NCBI RefSeq assembly: GCF_001580455.1
Contig: NZ_CP010951.1
Location: 1,488,001 to 1,552,000, forward strand
Direction of reading: 5' to 3'
DNA from: Ramlibacter tataouinensis
GTDB lineage: Bacteria; Pseudomonadota; Gammaproteobacteria; Burkholderiales; Burkholderiaceae_C
Length of the DNA stretch: 64,000 bases
The number at the start of each line of letters is the position of its first letter. Position 1 is the first letter of the stretch. Of this stretch, positions 1-7,749 are shown one piece after another. A program made the translations under genes and the position numbers. A model generated the notes under the pieces. That model saw only the letters and a program-made list of their open reading frames with translations. It made no database searches and had not been told where the DNA came from.

Positions 1-1
1 G

Positions 2-400
2 CTTGCGTACGACGGGAGTCCAAGTTCGGAAGACGCGCTGAACCTGGCCTGCGACCTCACTCGCGGTCTCGGGGCAACGTTGCAAGTCCTGACGGTGATC
101 GATCAGTCGGCGTATGCGAATGGAGTGGAGTTGGAGGCGGAGCGGCGGTCTGCTTTGCAGAGACTGCGGCGCCTAGAGCCGATGGCGCTCCGCGCAGGCT
201 TTTCCCTTCAGTTGGAAGTCTTGATTGGTGACCCTGCGAAGGAAATTCTGGCGCAAGTGAGTCGTCTACCCGCTGACATCCTCGTTTTGGGTCGCTCTCG
301 GCCCAGCACCATCGATCGACTCGCCACCAGCTCCGTTGTGGAACTTGTGCTTCCGGAAGCGGCGTGCGCAGTTCTATTGCCCAAGACGGCCGGCCCCTGA
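2..400 (+). CDS. Universal stress protein (UspA family), 5' end outside the window
   Basis: The frame is open from base 2, so the start lies upstream of the window; about 132 residues are visible. The visible part begins LAYDGSPSSEDALNLA, the usual Usp beta1-alpha1 segment, and contains VLTVIDQ (beta2). The C-terminal nucleotide loop, which in ATP-binding Usps reads roughly G-x2-G-x9-G(S/T), is LGRSRPSTIDRLATSS here, so the second and third glycines are lost. UspA proteins are cytoplasmic alpha/beta-fold proteins induced by stress. This one is probably a single Usp domain or the second half of a tandem Usp, and its degenerate loop suggests it may not bind ATP. The family call is firm; the role is not. 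Confidence 0.85.
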   Translation, partial: LAYDGSPSSEDALNLACDLTRGLGATLQVLTVIDQSAYANGVELEAERRSALQRLRRLEPMALRAGFSLQLEVLIGDPAKEILAQVSRLPADILVLGRSRPSTIDRLATSSVVELVLPEAACAVLLPKTAGP

Positions 401-452
401 CGCGGCCGGTGTGGAGCGAGGCAACGAGCCGGACGTCGGCTGCAACGACTGG

Positions 453-956
453 TTAGGCCCCGCTGCGCTTAGCCCTCTTAGGGACACTCGATGAGCGAGC
501 CTTTGCGGCAGACGGCTTGCGCGGGCGCTGCTTGGCGGATACGGACTTCACCACGCTGCTTAACGTTGGCGCAAGTGCGAACGCCGAGCGAGCGTCCGCG
601 ACGACCAGCCGAAGCAGCTCCTGAACGGGAGCAGAGTGCAGTACTGAAGCAGGCGCCAGCCGAACGCTACGCACCCTACTCCCGGTCCCCTGCAGCACAC
701 GGTGCGGATCAGGAAGCGATGCGCCGTGGAGGAAGAATAGGGTCACCCACTTTGGGTAGGCGGCAACGGAAACCACCACGTCGCTTGCGCGATCCGTGGG
801 ACTGAAGCCAAATGCCAAGGCATTGTAGTTGTCGTAGACAAGTTCGTAGCCGCGCGGAAAGAGCTTAACCAAGTGCTCGCGGACTGCGCGAGTTTGCGTC
901 GCAATGCCTTCGTCATACTTGGCCAAGAATGGATCAAGCGCTGAAGACTTGGACAT
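453..956 (-). CDS. DUF1801 domain protein
   Basis: A 167-residue protein starting MSKSSALDPF. The segment around YDNYNALAFGF, followed by a strand-rich stretch with YPKWVTLFFLHG, matches the DUF1801 (YdhG-like) fold, a small cytoplasmic family related to the frataxin-like superfamily with no established reaction. The last 35 residues are a Lys/Arg/Ser-rich basic tail (KRAKRSGA at the end), common in this family and possibly nucleic-acid binding. The frame is open a further 91 codons upstream, but that part is Cys/Arg-rich without family similarity and crosses an inverted repeat, so I chose the internal ATG at 956. The gene is divergent from the acetyltransferase gene at 1217. Confidence 0.75.
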   Translation of the reverse strand: MSKSSALDPFLAKYDEGIATQTRAVREHLVKLFPRGYELVYDNYNALAFGFSPTDRASDVVVSVAAYPKWVTLFFLHGASLPDPHRVLQGTGSRVRSVRLAPASVLHSAPVQELLRLVVADARSAFALAPTLSSVVKSVSAKQRPRKPSAAKARSSSVPKRAKRSGA

Positions 957-1216
957 CTTTGTAGGACCCAACGTTCGACATGAGCGGCAGTGGGCGTGCG
1001 AAGCACCCCAGGCACCGTCCGCTCGGATCTTCGACGCCGTTGAGCCGCTGAATCGGCAATGGTACTGCGCGCCGCCTGCGCAAGAGTAGCCAGCGCGGTC
1101 AGGTGCGATGGTTTGTACGAAGTTCTCATGCTGACCCAAGGCCTTGGGCTCCGTCGTGTGCACGTCCGCTTTCGGCCAGAAGCGGCCCTGCCGCCGCATC
1201 CAAACATAATTCGTCC
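957..1216. repeat. Intergenic region with dyad; possible dispersed repeat
   Basis: A 260-bp gap between divergent genes. Positions 1166-1185 hold a dyad, CCGCTT-TCGGCCAG-AAGCGG, whose 6-bp arms are perfect. Dyads of this form occur as dispersed intergenic elements in proteobacterial genomes; that is recollection, not checked here. The minus-strand frame across it is open, which is probably chance. No promoter is obvious. Confidence 0.35.
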
Positions 1217-1708
1217 ATGCTTGGCTCACCGCATATCGACATCCGCCCGGCCAGCGTCGGGGACGTTGCGCTGATTCTTCGTTTCATCAAGGAACTTGCC
1301 GCGTACGAGAAGGCTGAGCATGAAGTTGTAGCGACCGAGGCTAGTCTCCGCGCGTCACTGTTCGGGGAAGGGGCTCGAGCACGTGCCCTGGTCTGCCGAG
1401 TGGCGGGTGTGGACGCTGGCTTTGCCGTCTACTTCTTCAACTACTCCACCTGGCAAGGCCGGCAAGGGCTGTACCTCGAAGACCTCTACGTCTCGCCTGC
1501 CCACCGAAACGCGGGAGCCGGGAAGGCCATGCTGCAATACCTGGCGCGCCTGGCTCTATCGAACAACTGCGGTCGCTTCGAGTGGAGCGTCCTAGACTGG
1601 AACGAGCCTGCCATCGCGTTCTACAGATCGATCGGCGCGGTGCCCTTGGACGAATGGGTGCGGTACCGCCTTGCCGGTGATGCTCTGGCGAAATTCGCTG
1701 GGGGATGA
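1217..1708 (+). CDS. GNAT-family N-acetyltransferase (SSAT-like)
   Basis: A 163-residue cytoplasmic acetyltransferase. Residues 85-92 (LYLEDLYV) and the acetyl-CoA pyrophosphate loop RNAGAGKA at 97-104 are the GNAT motif A; VLDWNEPAIAFY at 125-136 is motif B. The order LEDLYV, then WSVLDWN, then a C-terminal DEWVRYRL is characteristic of the GNAT branch containing spermidine/spermine-type diamine acetyltransferases, so a small primary amine such as a polyamine or amino acid is the likely acceptor, but this is inferred from family alone. The ATG at 1217 gives the normal family length; an in-frame extension upstream lacks similarity. The stop overlaps no gene, and an aldolase relic follows at once. 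Confidence 0.85.
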   Translation: MLGSPHIDIRPASVGDVALILRFIKELAAYEKAEHEVVATEASLRASLFGEGARARALVCRVAGVDAGFAVYFFNYSTWQGRQGLYLEDLYVSPAHRNAGAGKAMLQYLARLALSNNCGRFEWSVLDWNEPAIAFYRSIGAVPLDEWVRYRLAGDALAKFAGG

Positions 1709-1757
1709 GCCGCCGTCCTTTGCGGCCTGGCGTCCTCGCAAAGTTGGGCTACTTTGG

Positions 1758-2176
1758 GTCGGCCAGCAGTTCACAGTCGGCAAGCAGATCCGGGCTGCGG
1801 GCCTCATGCCCATCCTCGAACCAGAAGTCGACATCCACGCTCCGGACAAGCCAGGCGCCGAGCGTCGGCTCAAGGCGGCCATACTCAGACACCTCGACAC
1901 GCTCGGGCCGGAGCAACAGCTGATGCTGAAGCTCACGATTCCGTCGACGACCTATATGCGGATGTCGTGGCGCATCCGAATGTGCTGCGCGTGGTCGCCC
2001 TCTCGGGAGGCTACTCGCGCGAGGAGGCGAACACGTTGCTGGCGCGTAACCATGGCGTGATTGCGAGTTTTTCACGGGCGTTGACCGAAGGGCTCACTGC
2101 GCAGCAGAGCGAGGGAGCGTTCAACCGGGCTCTGGACGCATCCATCGCGAGCATCTATCACGCATCGGGAACATAG
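1758..2176 (+). pseudogene. Class I fructose-bisphosphate aldolase, N-truncated and frameshifted
   Basis: Only the C-terminal part of a class I fructose-bisphosphate aldolase remains. From about 1758 one frame reads GQQFTVGKQIRAAGLMPILE and then EPEVDIHAPDK; after LMLKLTIP near 1945 similarity jumps to another frame reading VAHPNVLRVVALSGGYSREE and ending ASFSRALTEGL...SIYHASGT at the TAG. In intact enzymes these blocks are contiguous, and the N-terminal half with the rest of the barrel lies before them. Neither a start nor an N-terminal half is present here. The remnant directly follows the acetyltransferase gene, so the acetyltransferase may have arrived through the event that cut the aldolase. 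High confidence that it is broken; a sequencing error could explain the frameshift but not the missing half. Confidence 0.85.
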
Positions 2177-2226
2177 GCACCGTCGCGGCGCGTCGATGGG
2201 CGCATTCCTGGACGCGCTCCGGCCCG

Positions 2227-2445
2227 CTACGGCGCGCGCCAGCCTGGCGACTTGAGCGCAACGGCGGGAGTGATGCACAGCTTGCTGAGCGCTGCCGAAA
2301 GGTAGACGCGCATAGGCGTTGCGTCCCCGCCATGCTTGAGCTCACCCGCGATCTCGCCCTGCACCTTGGCCGCCAGCGCTCTGGCTTCTTGCGGGACAGC
2401 CTTTCCAAACGTTTTGCTGATGCGGCGCAAAGCGGCGGCCGACAT
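2227..2445 (-). CDS. Small hypothetical protein
   Basis: A 72-residue open frame with ATG at 2445 preceded by a GAGG stretch only three bases away. The sequence is mixed and mildly basic, with a predicted helix (KTFGKAVPQEARALAAKVQG) and a second hydrophobic segment (YLSAALSKLCITPAVAL), no signal peptide and no motif I recognise. It is the only plausible gene in the stretch between the aldolase relic and the secreted protein gene starting at 2487. Codon use is ordinary for the window. It may be a real small gene or chance. Confidence 0.35.
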   Translation of the reverse strand: MSAAALRRISKTFGKAVPQEARALAAKVQGEIAGELKHGGDATPMRVYLSAALSKLCITPAVALKSPGWRAP

Positions 2446-2486
2446 TCGCCTCTATACCCAGAACTCCACTTCATTCCTCACACCAC

Positions 2487-3230
2487 ATGCCCCGTTTGAA
2501 TCGCCTCGCCGGCTTTGCCATGGCTGCACTCAGCCTCGGCTCCTGGGCGCAGACTACGCCCCAGGTGCTGCTGTCCCTGGATCCGCCGCAGGCCGTGTTC
2601 GCGCACACCCCTGTCGGTCAGACGGCACGCATCACGCAGACGTTGACGAACTTCGGCAAGGTGGCGGCTGCCAAGGTCTGGGTCGAGTTCGCGGCGTCAG
2701 GCAAGAACACCTGCCAAGGCAAGCCCCTGGCCGCCGGCGCCAGTTGCACGTTCGAGACCGTGTATTCGCCGACCGATGCCGGCGCCCTCAGCACAGTGCG
2801 GCGCATCCTTTCCGACTCTGACCACCCCGCCAGCGGCGTGGTGCTCGTGTCCGGCATCCATGGAACATCCTCCGACCCCCCGGCGGAGGTCAGCCTCACC
2901 CCCAGCCTGGTCGAGTTCGGCGATCCCGTGATGGCCCCCACGCGATGGGAAACACTGAAGCTGTCGAACAATGGCAAAGCGGCGTTGGAATTGGCCAAGG
3001 TTTGGCCCGGGTATGGCGGCTTCACCGTCGACTCGAAAGCCTGTCCCTCCACGCTGGCAGCCGGCCACAGCTGCGACATCAAGGTCAAGTACACGGCCGA
3101 GCACCCCGAGGACGGTTTCGAAGGCCTCTCCGTCACCTTCGGAACCGGCCACATCGTGATGGCCAGCCTGTACCGCAGCAGCCAACGATCCGTCGAACAA
3201 CGCAGAGCCCGCCCAAGCCCAGGGCGATAA
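2487..3230 (+). CDS. Secreted choice-of-anchor D (ASPM/SPD-2/Hydin-like) protein
   Basis: A 247-residue exported protein. Residues 1-21 form a Sec signal peptide ending SLGSWA before QTTPQ. The mature part holds two immunoglobulin-like repeats of the choice-of-anchor D / Hydin type: each has a V(or L)EFGDPVxAPT-like start, a TLTNFG or KLSNNG turn, and a C-x(n)-LAAGxSC pair (C-QGKPLAAGASC and C-PSTLAAGHSC), which suggests a disulfide per domain. Such repeats are structural or adhesive in periplasmic and cell-surface proteins; no enzyme motif is seen. The C-terminal 20 residues are Arg/Ser-rich and unlike the rest, so the end may be a drifted or frameshifted third repeat. No operon partner; it converges with the LysR gene. 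Confidence 0.65.
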   Translation: MPRLNRLAGFAMAALSLGSWAQTTPQVLLSLDPPQAVFAHTPVGQTARITQTLTNFGKVAAAKVWVEFAASGKNTCQGKPLAAGASCTFETVYSPTDAGALSTVRRILSDSDHPASGVVLVSGIHGTSSDPPAEVSLTPSLVEFGDPVMAPTRWETLKLSNNGKAALELAKVWPGYGGFTVDSKACPSTLAAGHSCDIKVKYTAEHPEDGFEGLSVTFGTGHIVMASLYRSSQRSVEQRRARPSPGR

Positions 3231-3266
3231 CTTGCGTTGAGATCAGGACCCAGGGCACGACCGCGC

Positions 3267-4151
3267 TCACAGGGCCCTTGGCACCGACCGTGCCAGGAAG
3301 TCGTAGACCGCGCGGATCCGGCGATTGCTGCGGATCTCACGGTGCACCACCAGCCACATCGGAATCGGCGGAATCTTCAGTAGTGGCAGAACCGGCAGCA
3401 CGTTCGCGTCGGTGGCGGCCACAAAGTCGGCAATGAATCCCACGCCCAGCCCGGCGCGCACTGCCTGCCATTGAACAACGAGGTCGTCGCTGCGCAAGCT
3501 GAAGGCCTCCTTGCCGACCGTGAGACCGGATTGGCGGTAGCCGAACAAGACGTCTTCGTTGCGATCGCCGGCAATCACGTCGTGCTGCAGCAGGTCCGCC
3601 AACTCGCGCGGCTTGCCGTGCCGAGCCAGGTAGTCGCGGTGGGCGTAGGCGCCCAGGGTCACCTTGCCGATGCGCCGCGCCACCAGGCTGGCTTGTTCTG
3701 GGGGCACCATGCGCAGGGCGATGTCCGCGTCGCGTCGCAAGAGATTGCTCACCGCATCGCTCGCCACGAGTTCGACCTGCACCTGCGGAAGCGCCAGCCT
3801 CATCTGTGACAGGACCGCCGGCAGGAGGAAGCAGGCGAGGGGCTGGCTGGCACTGATGCGCACCGTGCCGGTTTCATCGGCGTCGGCCGACGCAAGCTGT
3901 CGGGCCAGCTGCTCAGCCCCGCTTTCCATCTGGCGCGCCGATTCCGCCAGCCGCAGCGCGGTGGCAGTCGGCACCAGGCCGCGCCCCGTGCGCTCAAACA
4001 GCACCGCGCCCAGCTGCGCCTCCAGCGCCTCGATGTGGCGGCCCAGGGTGGGCTGGCTGGCGCCCAGCACCCGCGCCGCCCCCAGCAGGCTGCCATGATC
4101 CAGCGCGGCCAGGAAGGAGCGCACCAGGTTCCAATCGAAGGGTGTATTCAC
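3267..4151 (-). CDS. LysR-family transcriptional regulator
   Basis: A 294-residue LysR regulator with an N-terminal winged HTH (about residues 6-65; GSLLGAARVLGASQPTLGRH is the recognition region) and a C-terminal periplasmic-binding-like effector domain. The start is taken as GTG at 4151, giving VNTPFDWNLVRSF; the reading frame is open far upstream, but that is antisense to the flavoprotein gene. It is divergent from the Tat-exported flavoprotein at 4239, with 87 bp between, the usual arrangement for a LysR regulator and its target. A perfect 10-bp inverted repeat lies in that gap, one arm covering this gene's start, so autorepression together with control of the flavoprotein is likely. The effector is unknown. 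Confidence 0.88.
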   Translation of the reverse strand: MNTPFDWNLVRSFLAALDHGSLLGAARVLGASQPTLGRHIEALEAQLGAVLFERTGRGLVPTATALRLAESARQMESGAEQLARQLASADADETGTVRISASQPLACFLLPAVLSQMRLALPQVQVELVASDAVSNLLRRDADIALRMVPPEQASLVARRIGKVTLGAYAHRDYLARHGKPRELADLLQHDVIAGDRNEDVLFGYRQSGLTVGKEAFSLRSDDLVVQWQAVRAGLGVGFIADFVAATDANVLPVLPLLKIPPIPMWLVVHREIRSNRRIRAVYDFLARSVPRAL

Positions 4152-4187
4152 AATTGCATAGCTGATATTGCGTCCTGTGCAATTGTG
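4149..4187. promoter_or_regulatory. Inverted-repeat operator in the LysR/flavoprotein gap
   Basis: CACAATTGCA at 4149-4158 and its exact reverse complement TGCAATTGTG at 4178-4187 are separated by 19 bp. The arms lie between two divergent genes, one of which encodes a LysR regulator, and the left arm covers the GTG start of that gene. LysR proteins bind dyads (T-N11-A type) in such gaps. The perfect 10-bp match makes this a good candidate operator. Confidence 0.7.
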
Positions 4188-4238
4188 GCCAAGCGGCTTG
4201 CTTCGCACAATCCGCTCACCACTTCCAGAGAGCGCATC

Positions 4239-5393
4239 ATGGACCGTCGCAACTTCATTCGCATTGCCGGTGGTGGCGTGGTGTTCGCGGCAGCCGCCGG
4301 CTGCTCGAGCGGCTCGAGCGCGATGCCGGAGAGCGCGACAGTTGCCTGGCGCGAGCCAGGGGCCGGCGAGGCCGACCCGCGCCGCTGGGCGCTCGCACAC
4401 GCGATCCTGGCGCCGCACTCGCACAACCTGCAATCCTGGATCGCCGACCTGCGCACGCCAGGTGAGATCGTGCTCCATTGCGATCTGCAGCGGCTGCTGC
4501 CGCAGACCGATCCGCAGGCGCGACAGATCATGATGAGCCACGGCACCTTCCTGGAGCTGCTCGACCTGGCCGCGCGCGAACGGGGGCAGCGAGCCGAGGT
4601 CGTGCTGTTCCCGCAGGGCGAGTTCGGCCCCGAGTGGCCGGACCAGCGGCCGGTGGCGCGCATCCGCCTGCACGAGGCGCCCGGCATCGCACGCGACCCG
4701 CTTTTCACCCAGATCCCGCGCCGCCGTACCAATCGCGAGGCTTATGCGCCGCGGCAGCCTTCCGCGGCGGCGCTGCAGGCGATCGCGCAGGCTGCCGGCC
4801 CGGGCGTGCGGGTCGGATTCGCGGCTGGCGATCCAGCCGAACTGCAGCGGCACCGCGCCATCGCCGCCGAAGCCTGGCGCATCGAGCTGCAAACGCCCCG
4901 CACCATCCTCGAATCGCTGCGCTGGATGCGCATCGGCCCTTCCGAGATCGCGCAACACCGCGACGGCCTCTCCATCAACGAGCCGATGGTGCGCCTGGCC
5001 GATGCCGTCGGACTGTTCGACCGCAGCCGCGCGCCGGCGCCCGGCAGCCGCGTCACCCGCCAACAGATCGAGGATTTCAACGCGAAGCTGCAGGCCACGC
5101 CATCCTTCTTCTGGCTGGTGACGGCGGGCAACGACCGCCGCACCCAAGTCAACGCCGGCCGCGCCTACGCTCGGGCCCAGCTGGCCGCCACCGCGCAGGG
5201 TCTGGCGATGCAGCCGCTCTCGCAGGCCCTGCAGGAGTATCCGGAACAAGCCGGGCCATATGCGGCCATTCACGCTCTGCTGGGCGCGCAACCCCTGCAC
5301 GAAACAGTGCAGATGTGGGCCCGCCTGGGCTACGGGCCTGACATCGCGCCGGCGCCGCGACGCGGGCTCGAGGCGCAGCTTTTGCGCGCCTGA
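4239..5393 (+). CDS. Acg-family FMN-binding oxidoreductase (nitroreductase-like), exported
   Basis: A 384-residue protein whose N-terminus MDRRNFIRIAGGG carries a twin-arginine motif and continues to AAAAGC, a lipobox, so it is probably folded with cofactor in the cytoplasm and exported by Tat, perhaps as a lipoprotein. The body resembles Acg-type proteins, which are two degenerate nitroreductase folds that bind FMN: see HAILAPHSHNLQSW near the start and RRRTNREAYAP in the middle. The substrate is unknown; Acg in mycobacteria sequesters flavin, while other members may reduce quinones or nitro compounds. I chose ATG 4239 because the upstream 68 codons have no signal-peptide character. It is divergent from, and likely controlled by, the LysR gene. 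Confidence 0.8.
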   Translation: MDRRNFIRIAGGGVVFAAAAGCSSGSSAMPESATVAWREPGAGEADPRRWALAHAILAPHSHNLQSWIADLRTPGEIVLHCDLQRLLPQTDPQARQIMMSHGTFLELLDLAARERGQRAEVVLFPQGEFGPEWPDQRPVARIRLHEAPGIARDPLFTQIPRRRTNREAYAPRQPSAAALQAIAQAAGPGVRVGFAAGDPAELQRHRAIAAEAWRIELQTPRTILESLRWMRIGPSEIAQHRDGLSINEPMVRLADAVGLFDRSRAPAPGSRVTRQQIEDFNAKLQATPSFFWLVTAGNDRRTQVNAGRAYARAQLAATAQGLAMQPLSQALQEYPEQAGPYAAIHALLGAQPLHETVQMWARLGYGPDIAPAPRRGLEAQLLRA

Positions 5394-5438
5394 AGCTCAG
5401 GGGCGCACCCAGCCAGGTTTCCGCTTGACCCTGTTCGT

Positions 5439-5466
5439 ATGACGACTATCATATGACGGGCATCAT
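5439..5466. promoter_or_regulatory. Two adjacent TetR-type operator boxes upstream of the tetR gene
   Basis: ATGACGACTATCAT (5439-5452) and ATGACGGGCATCAT (5453-5466) abut without a gap. Each is an imperfect palindrome (ATGA...TCAT). A third copy, ATGACGAACATCAT, occurs at 6119-6132. The boxes lie 22 bp before the TetR start, so autoregulation is probable. Confidence 0.75.
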
Positions 5467-5487
5467 ATTTCGGCGTAGACTGCCGCC

Positions 5488-6072
5488 ATGGAAACCAAAA
5501 CCGCCATCCCCAGCCGCAAGCAGCAGACGCACGACCGGATCTTGGACACGGCCGCGCGCGCGCTGCGCGATACAGGCTTCTACGGCATAGGCGTGGCGGA
5601 CATCATGAAAAAAGCCGGGCTGACGCACGGCGGCTTCTACGCGCACTTCCCCTCGCGCGAGGCTTTGCTGGCGGAAGCGCTGGAGCGTGCCGGCGCGGAC
5701 AGCCGGCTGCGTTTGCAAAAGTCGATCGCGGCCGCTGAGGCCAAGGGCATGAGCCGTTTCCGGGCGCTGGTCGAGAGCTACCTCTCCGATAGACACCTGA
5801 AGGCGCCGGATTCCGGCTGCCCTGTGGCCGCCCTCGCCTCGGAGATGCCGCGGCAGTCGGACCTGGTGCGAGAGGCGGCTGCGCATCGCGTGCAGTCCCT
5901 GGTCGCCTACGTGCAAGAGTGCCTGCCACCCGCTCACGATACGGACACCGCAGCCGTAGTGACGAGCCAGCTCGCAGGGGCTCTTCAGCTGGCCCGCACG
6001 CTCGGCGACAACGCCCGAGGCCGCAAACACTTGGCGGCCGTGCGCCGCTTCCTGCTGGAGCAATTCGACTAA
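5488..6072 (+). CDS. TetR/AcrR-family transcriptional repressor
   Basis: A 194-residue TetR protein. The N-terminal HTH spans about residues 15-62 and includes the textbook segment GVADIMKKAGLTHGGFYAHF followed by SREALL. The C-terminal helical ligand domain has a Cys and SEMPRQSDLVREA typical of TetR members next to short-chain dehydrogenases. Two adjacent 14-bp operator-like boxes precede the gene and a third sits directly before the next gene, so it probably represses itself and the downstream SDR relic/MATE exporter unit. The ligand is likely a small electrophile or drug exported or detoxified by that unit, which is inference from context. Confidence 0.9.
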   Translation: METKTAIPSRKQQTHDRILDTAARALRDTGFYGIGVADIMKKAGLTHGGFYAHFPSREALLAEALERAGADSRLRLQKSIAAAEAKGMSRFRALVESYLSDRHLKAPDSGCPVAALASEMPRQSDLVREAAAHRVQSLVAYVQECLPPAHDTDTAAVVTSQLAGALQLARTLGDNARGRKHLAAVRRFLLEQFD

Positions 6073-6118
6073 ATCAAAACGCGCGCTGCCAGGACGCGAG
6101 TTACCTACGGCCACGAAT

Positions 6119-6132
6119 ATGACGAACATCAT
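6119..6132. promoter_or_regulatory. Third TetR-type operator box
   Basis: ATGACGAACATCAT, matching the two boxes upstream of the TetR gene at 12-13 of 14 positions, lies immediately before the ATG of the SDR relic. A repressor bound here would block the promoter or ribosome site of the downstream SDR/MATE unit. Confidence 0.7.
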
Positions 6133-6372
6133 ATGAACCAGGAAAACACCATGCAAATCGCCAACGCCACCGTTCTGATCACCGGGGCCAACCGGGGCAT
6201 TGGCCTCGCCTTCGCGCGCGGGGCCCTCGCCCGAGGGGCGCGCCTCGTCTATGCGGCCGCCCGCTACGATGGCCTCGAGGCGGGGCTGGCGGAAGTGCTC
6301 GCCGACGAAACCACGCGCCAGACGAAGCAGTCGCTGGCGAGCGCCCAGGCCGCTTACCTCGCAGCATCATGA
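6133..6372 (+). pseudogene. Short-chain dehydrogenase relic with an in-frame internal deletion
   Basis: The 79-residue product begins with a classical SDR Rossmann start (VLITGANRGIGLAFARGALA, then GARLVYAAAR) but passes directly into DGLEAGLAEVLADETTRQTK and QSLASAQAAYLAAS, which matches the extreme C-terminus of the same SDR subfamily (normal length near 230-240 residues). The central 150 or so residues, including NNAG and the Ser-Tyr-Lys catalytic residues, are absent, so it cannot be an active dehydrogenase. The frame is kept, and the TGA overlaps the ATG of the MATE gene (ATGA), so the remnant may survive as a leader that couples translation of the exporter. Start may be 6133 or the ATG at 6151. 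Confidence 0.8.
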
Positions 6373-7733
6373 GCGCCGCCGCCCTGCCCGCATCGGCCGC
6401 GACGCAGCGCATGCTGCGCGGTCCGGTCTTGCCTACCCTGCTGGGTCTTGCCACGCCCAATGTGCTGGGCCTGTTCGCCAATACCGTGGTGATCGGCTTC
6501 GACGGCTACATCGTCGGCCGGCTCGGACCGGAAGCGCTGGCGGGTGTGGCCGTGGTGCTGCCGCTGGCCATGTTGATGTTGCAGATGTCGGCGGGCGGTC
6601 TCGGCGGCAGCACGACTTCCGTGGTTGCGCGCGCGCTGGGTGCCGGCGACACACACCAGGCAACGCGCCTCGCGCAGCACGCGCTGCTGCTGGGGATCGG
6701 AGCAGCGCTGCTGTTCACGTTGCTGTTTTCCGGTCCTGCGGCGTATGTCTTGCTGGGCGCCCGCGGCGGCGTGCTGGCGCAGGCGGCGAGCTATGCAGGC
6801 GTGCTGTTCGCCGGCGCGGTGGCGATCTGGTCGGTGAACGTGCTGGCCGGCATCGCACGCGGCACGGGGCAGATGGGCGCGACGGCGCTCGCGCTGGTCG
6901 CGACCACGGCGATGCACCTCACGCTGTGCCCACTGCTGGTGTTCGGCGCTGGTCCCCTGCCACCTCTGGGCGTGGCGGGTGCCGCGGCGAGCACCGTGAC
7001 CTGCAATGCCGTGTCGGCCGTGGGCCTCCTGGCGTGGCTTTCTCGCCCGGGCAAGCCCGTGCGCATACTCGGCGCGCGCTGGCAGGTGGAGCGCGCGGCG
7101 TTCCAGCACGTACTGCGGATCGCGCTGCCGTCCGCCATGAGCCCGATTCTGAGCAACGGCTCGATCGCGCTCGCAACCGCCTTCGTCGCAACCTTTGGCA
7201 GCCTGAGCGTCGCCGCGTACGGCATCGCCGCGCGTCTCGAATACATCCTCGTGCCCATCGCTTTCGGCTTCGGTGGTGCGCTCACTGCGATGGTGGCAGC
7301 CAACCTGGGCGCCAACCAGCCGGCGCGGGCCAAGCGCGTGACCTGGGCCGGCGCCGGCATGGTGTGGGCCGTCACCGGCTTGATCGGGGTCTGGGCCGCG
7401 CTCTGGCCGCAGGCGTGGATGACGCTGTTCACCTCCGATGCTGCGGTGCAGGCCGCGGGCAGTACCTACCTGCGCATCGTGGGCGGCTGCTACGGCTTTT
7501 TCGGGCTCGGGCTCGCGCTGTTCTTCGCCTCCCAAGGCGCCGGCCGGCTCGCGTGGCCGCTCTTGGCCAGCACCGTGCGGCTGCTGATCGTCGCCATTGC
7601 CGGCTATGCCGCGGTGCACATCCTTGCAGCCCCGCCCGAAACCCTGTTCGGCGTGATCGCCCTGAGCCTCGCGGCCATGGGCCTGACCTTGGCGGCAGCC
7701 ATCTACTTCGCAGACTGGGGCGCTAGGCCCTAG
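6369..7733 (+). CDS. MATE-family multidrug/toxin efflux transporter
   Basis: A 454-residue inner-membrane protein with about 12 hydrophobic segments in two halves, as in the MATE family: each half begins with a P-LLGLATPNVLGLF or IALPSAMSPILS segment, and the first half has the family GGLGGSTTSVVARALGAGD signature after helix 2. MATE proteins export cationic drugs and metabolites using Na+ or H+ gradients; the substrate here is not deducible. The ATG overlaps the stop of the SDR relic, so the two are translated together under the TetR-type operator at 6119. It ends 16 bp from the convergent glycerophosphodiesterase gene. Confidence 0.88.
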   Translation: MSAAALPASAATQRMLRGPVLPTLLGLATPNVLGLFANTVVIGFDGYIVGRLGPEALAGVAVVLPLAMLMLQMSAGGLGGSTTSVVARALGAGDTHQATRLAQHALLLGIGAALLFTLLFSGPAAYVLLGARGGVLAQAASYAGVLFAGAVAIWSVNVLAGIARGTGQMGATALALVATTAMHLTLCPLLVFGAGPLPPLGVAGAAASTVTCNAVSAVGLLAWLSRPGKPVRILGARWQVERAAFQHVLRIALPSAMSPILSNGSIALATAFVATFGSLSVAAYGIAARLEYILVPIAFGFGGALTAMVAANLGANQPARAKRVTWAGAGMVWAVTGLIGVWAALWPQAWMTLFTSDAAVQAAGSTYLRIVGGCYGFFGLGLALFFASQGAGRLAWPLLASTVRLLIVAIAGYAAVHILAAPPETLFGVIALSLAAMGLTLAAAIYFADWGARP

Positions 7734-7749
7734 TTCACGATATCAGCCC

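Noticed and set aside
957..1229. 91-codon extension of the DUF1801 protein
   Set aside because: It spans a palindromic intergenic element and has no similarity to DUF1801; it is likely chance coding potential.
4152..5300. N-terminal extension of the LysR gene (383 codons)
   Set aside because: It is antisense to the Acg-type flavoprotein and the LysR homology starts at the HTH near 4151.
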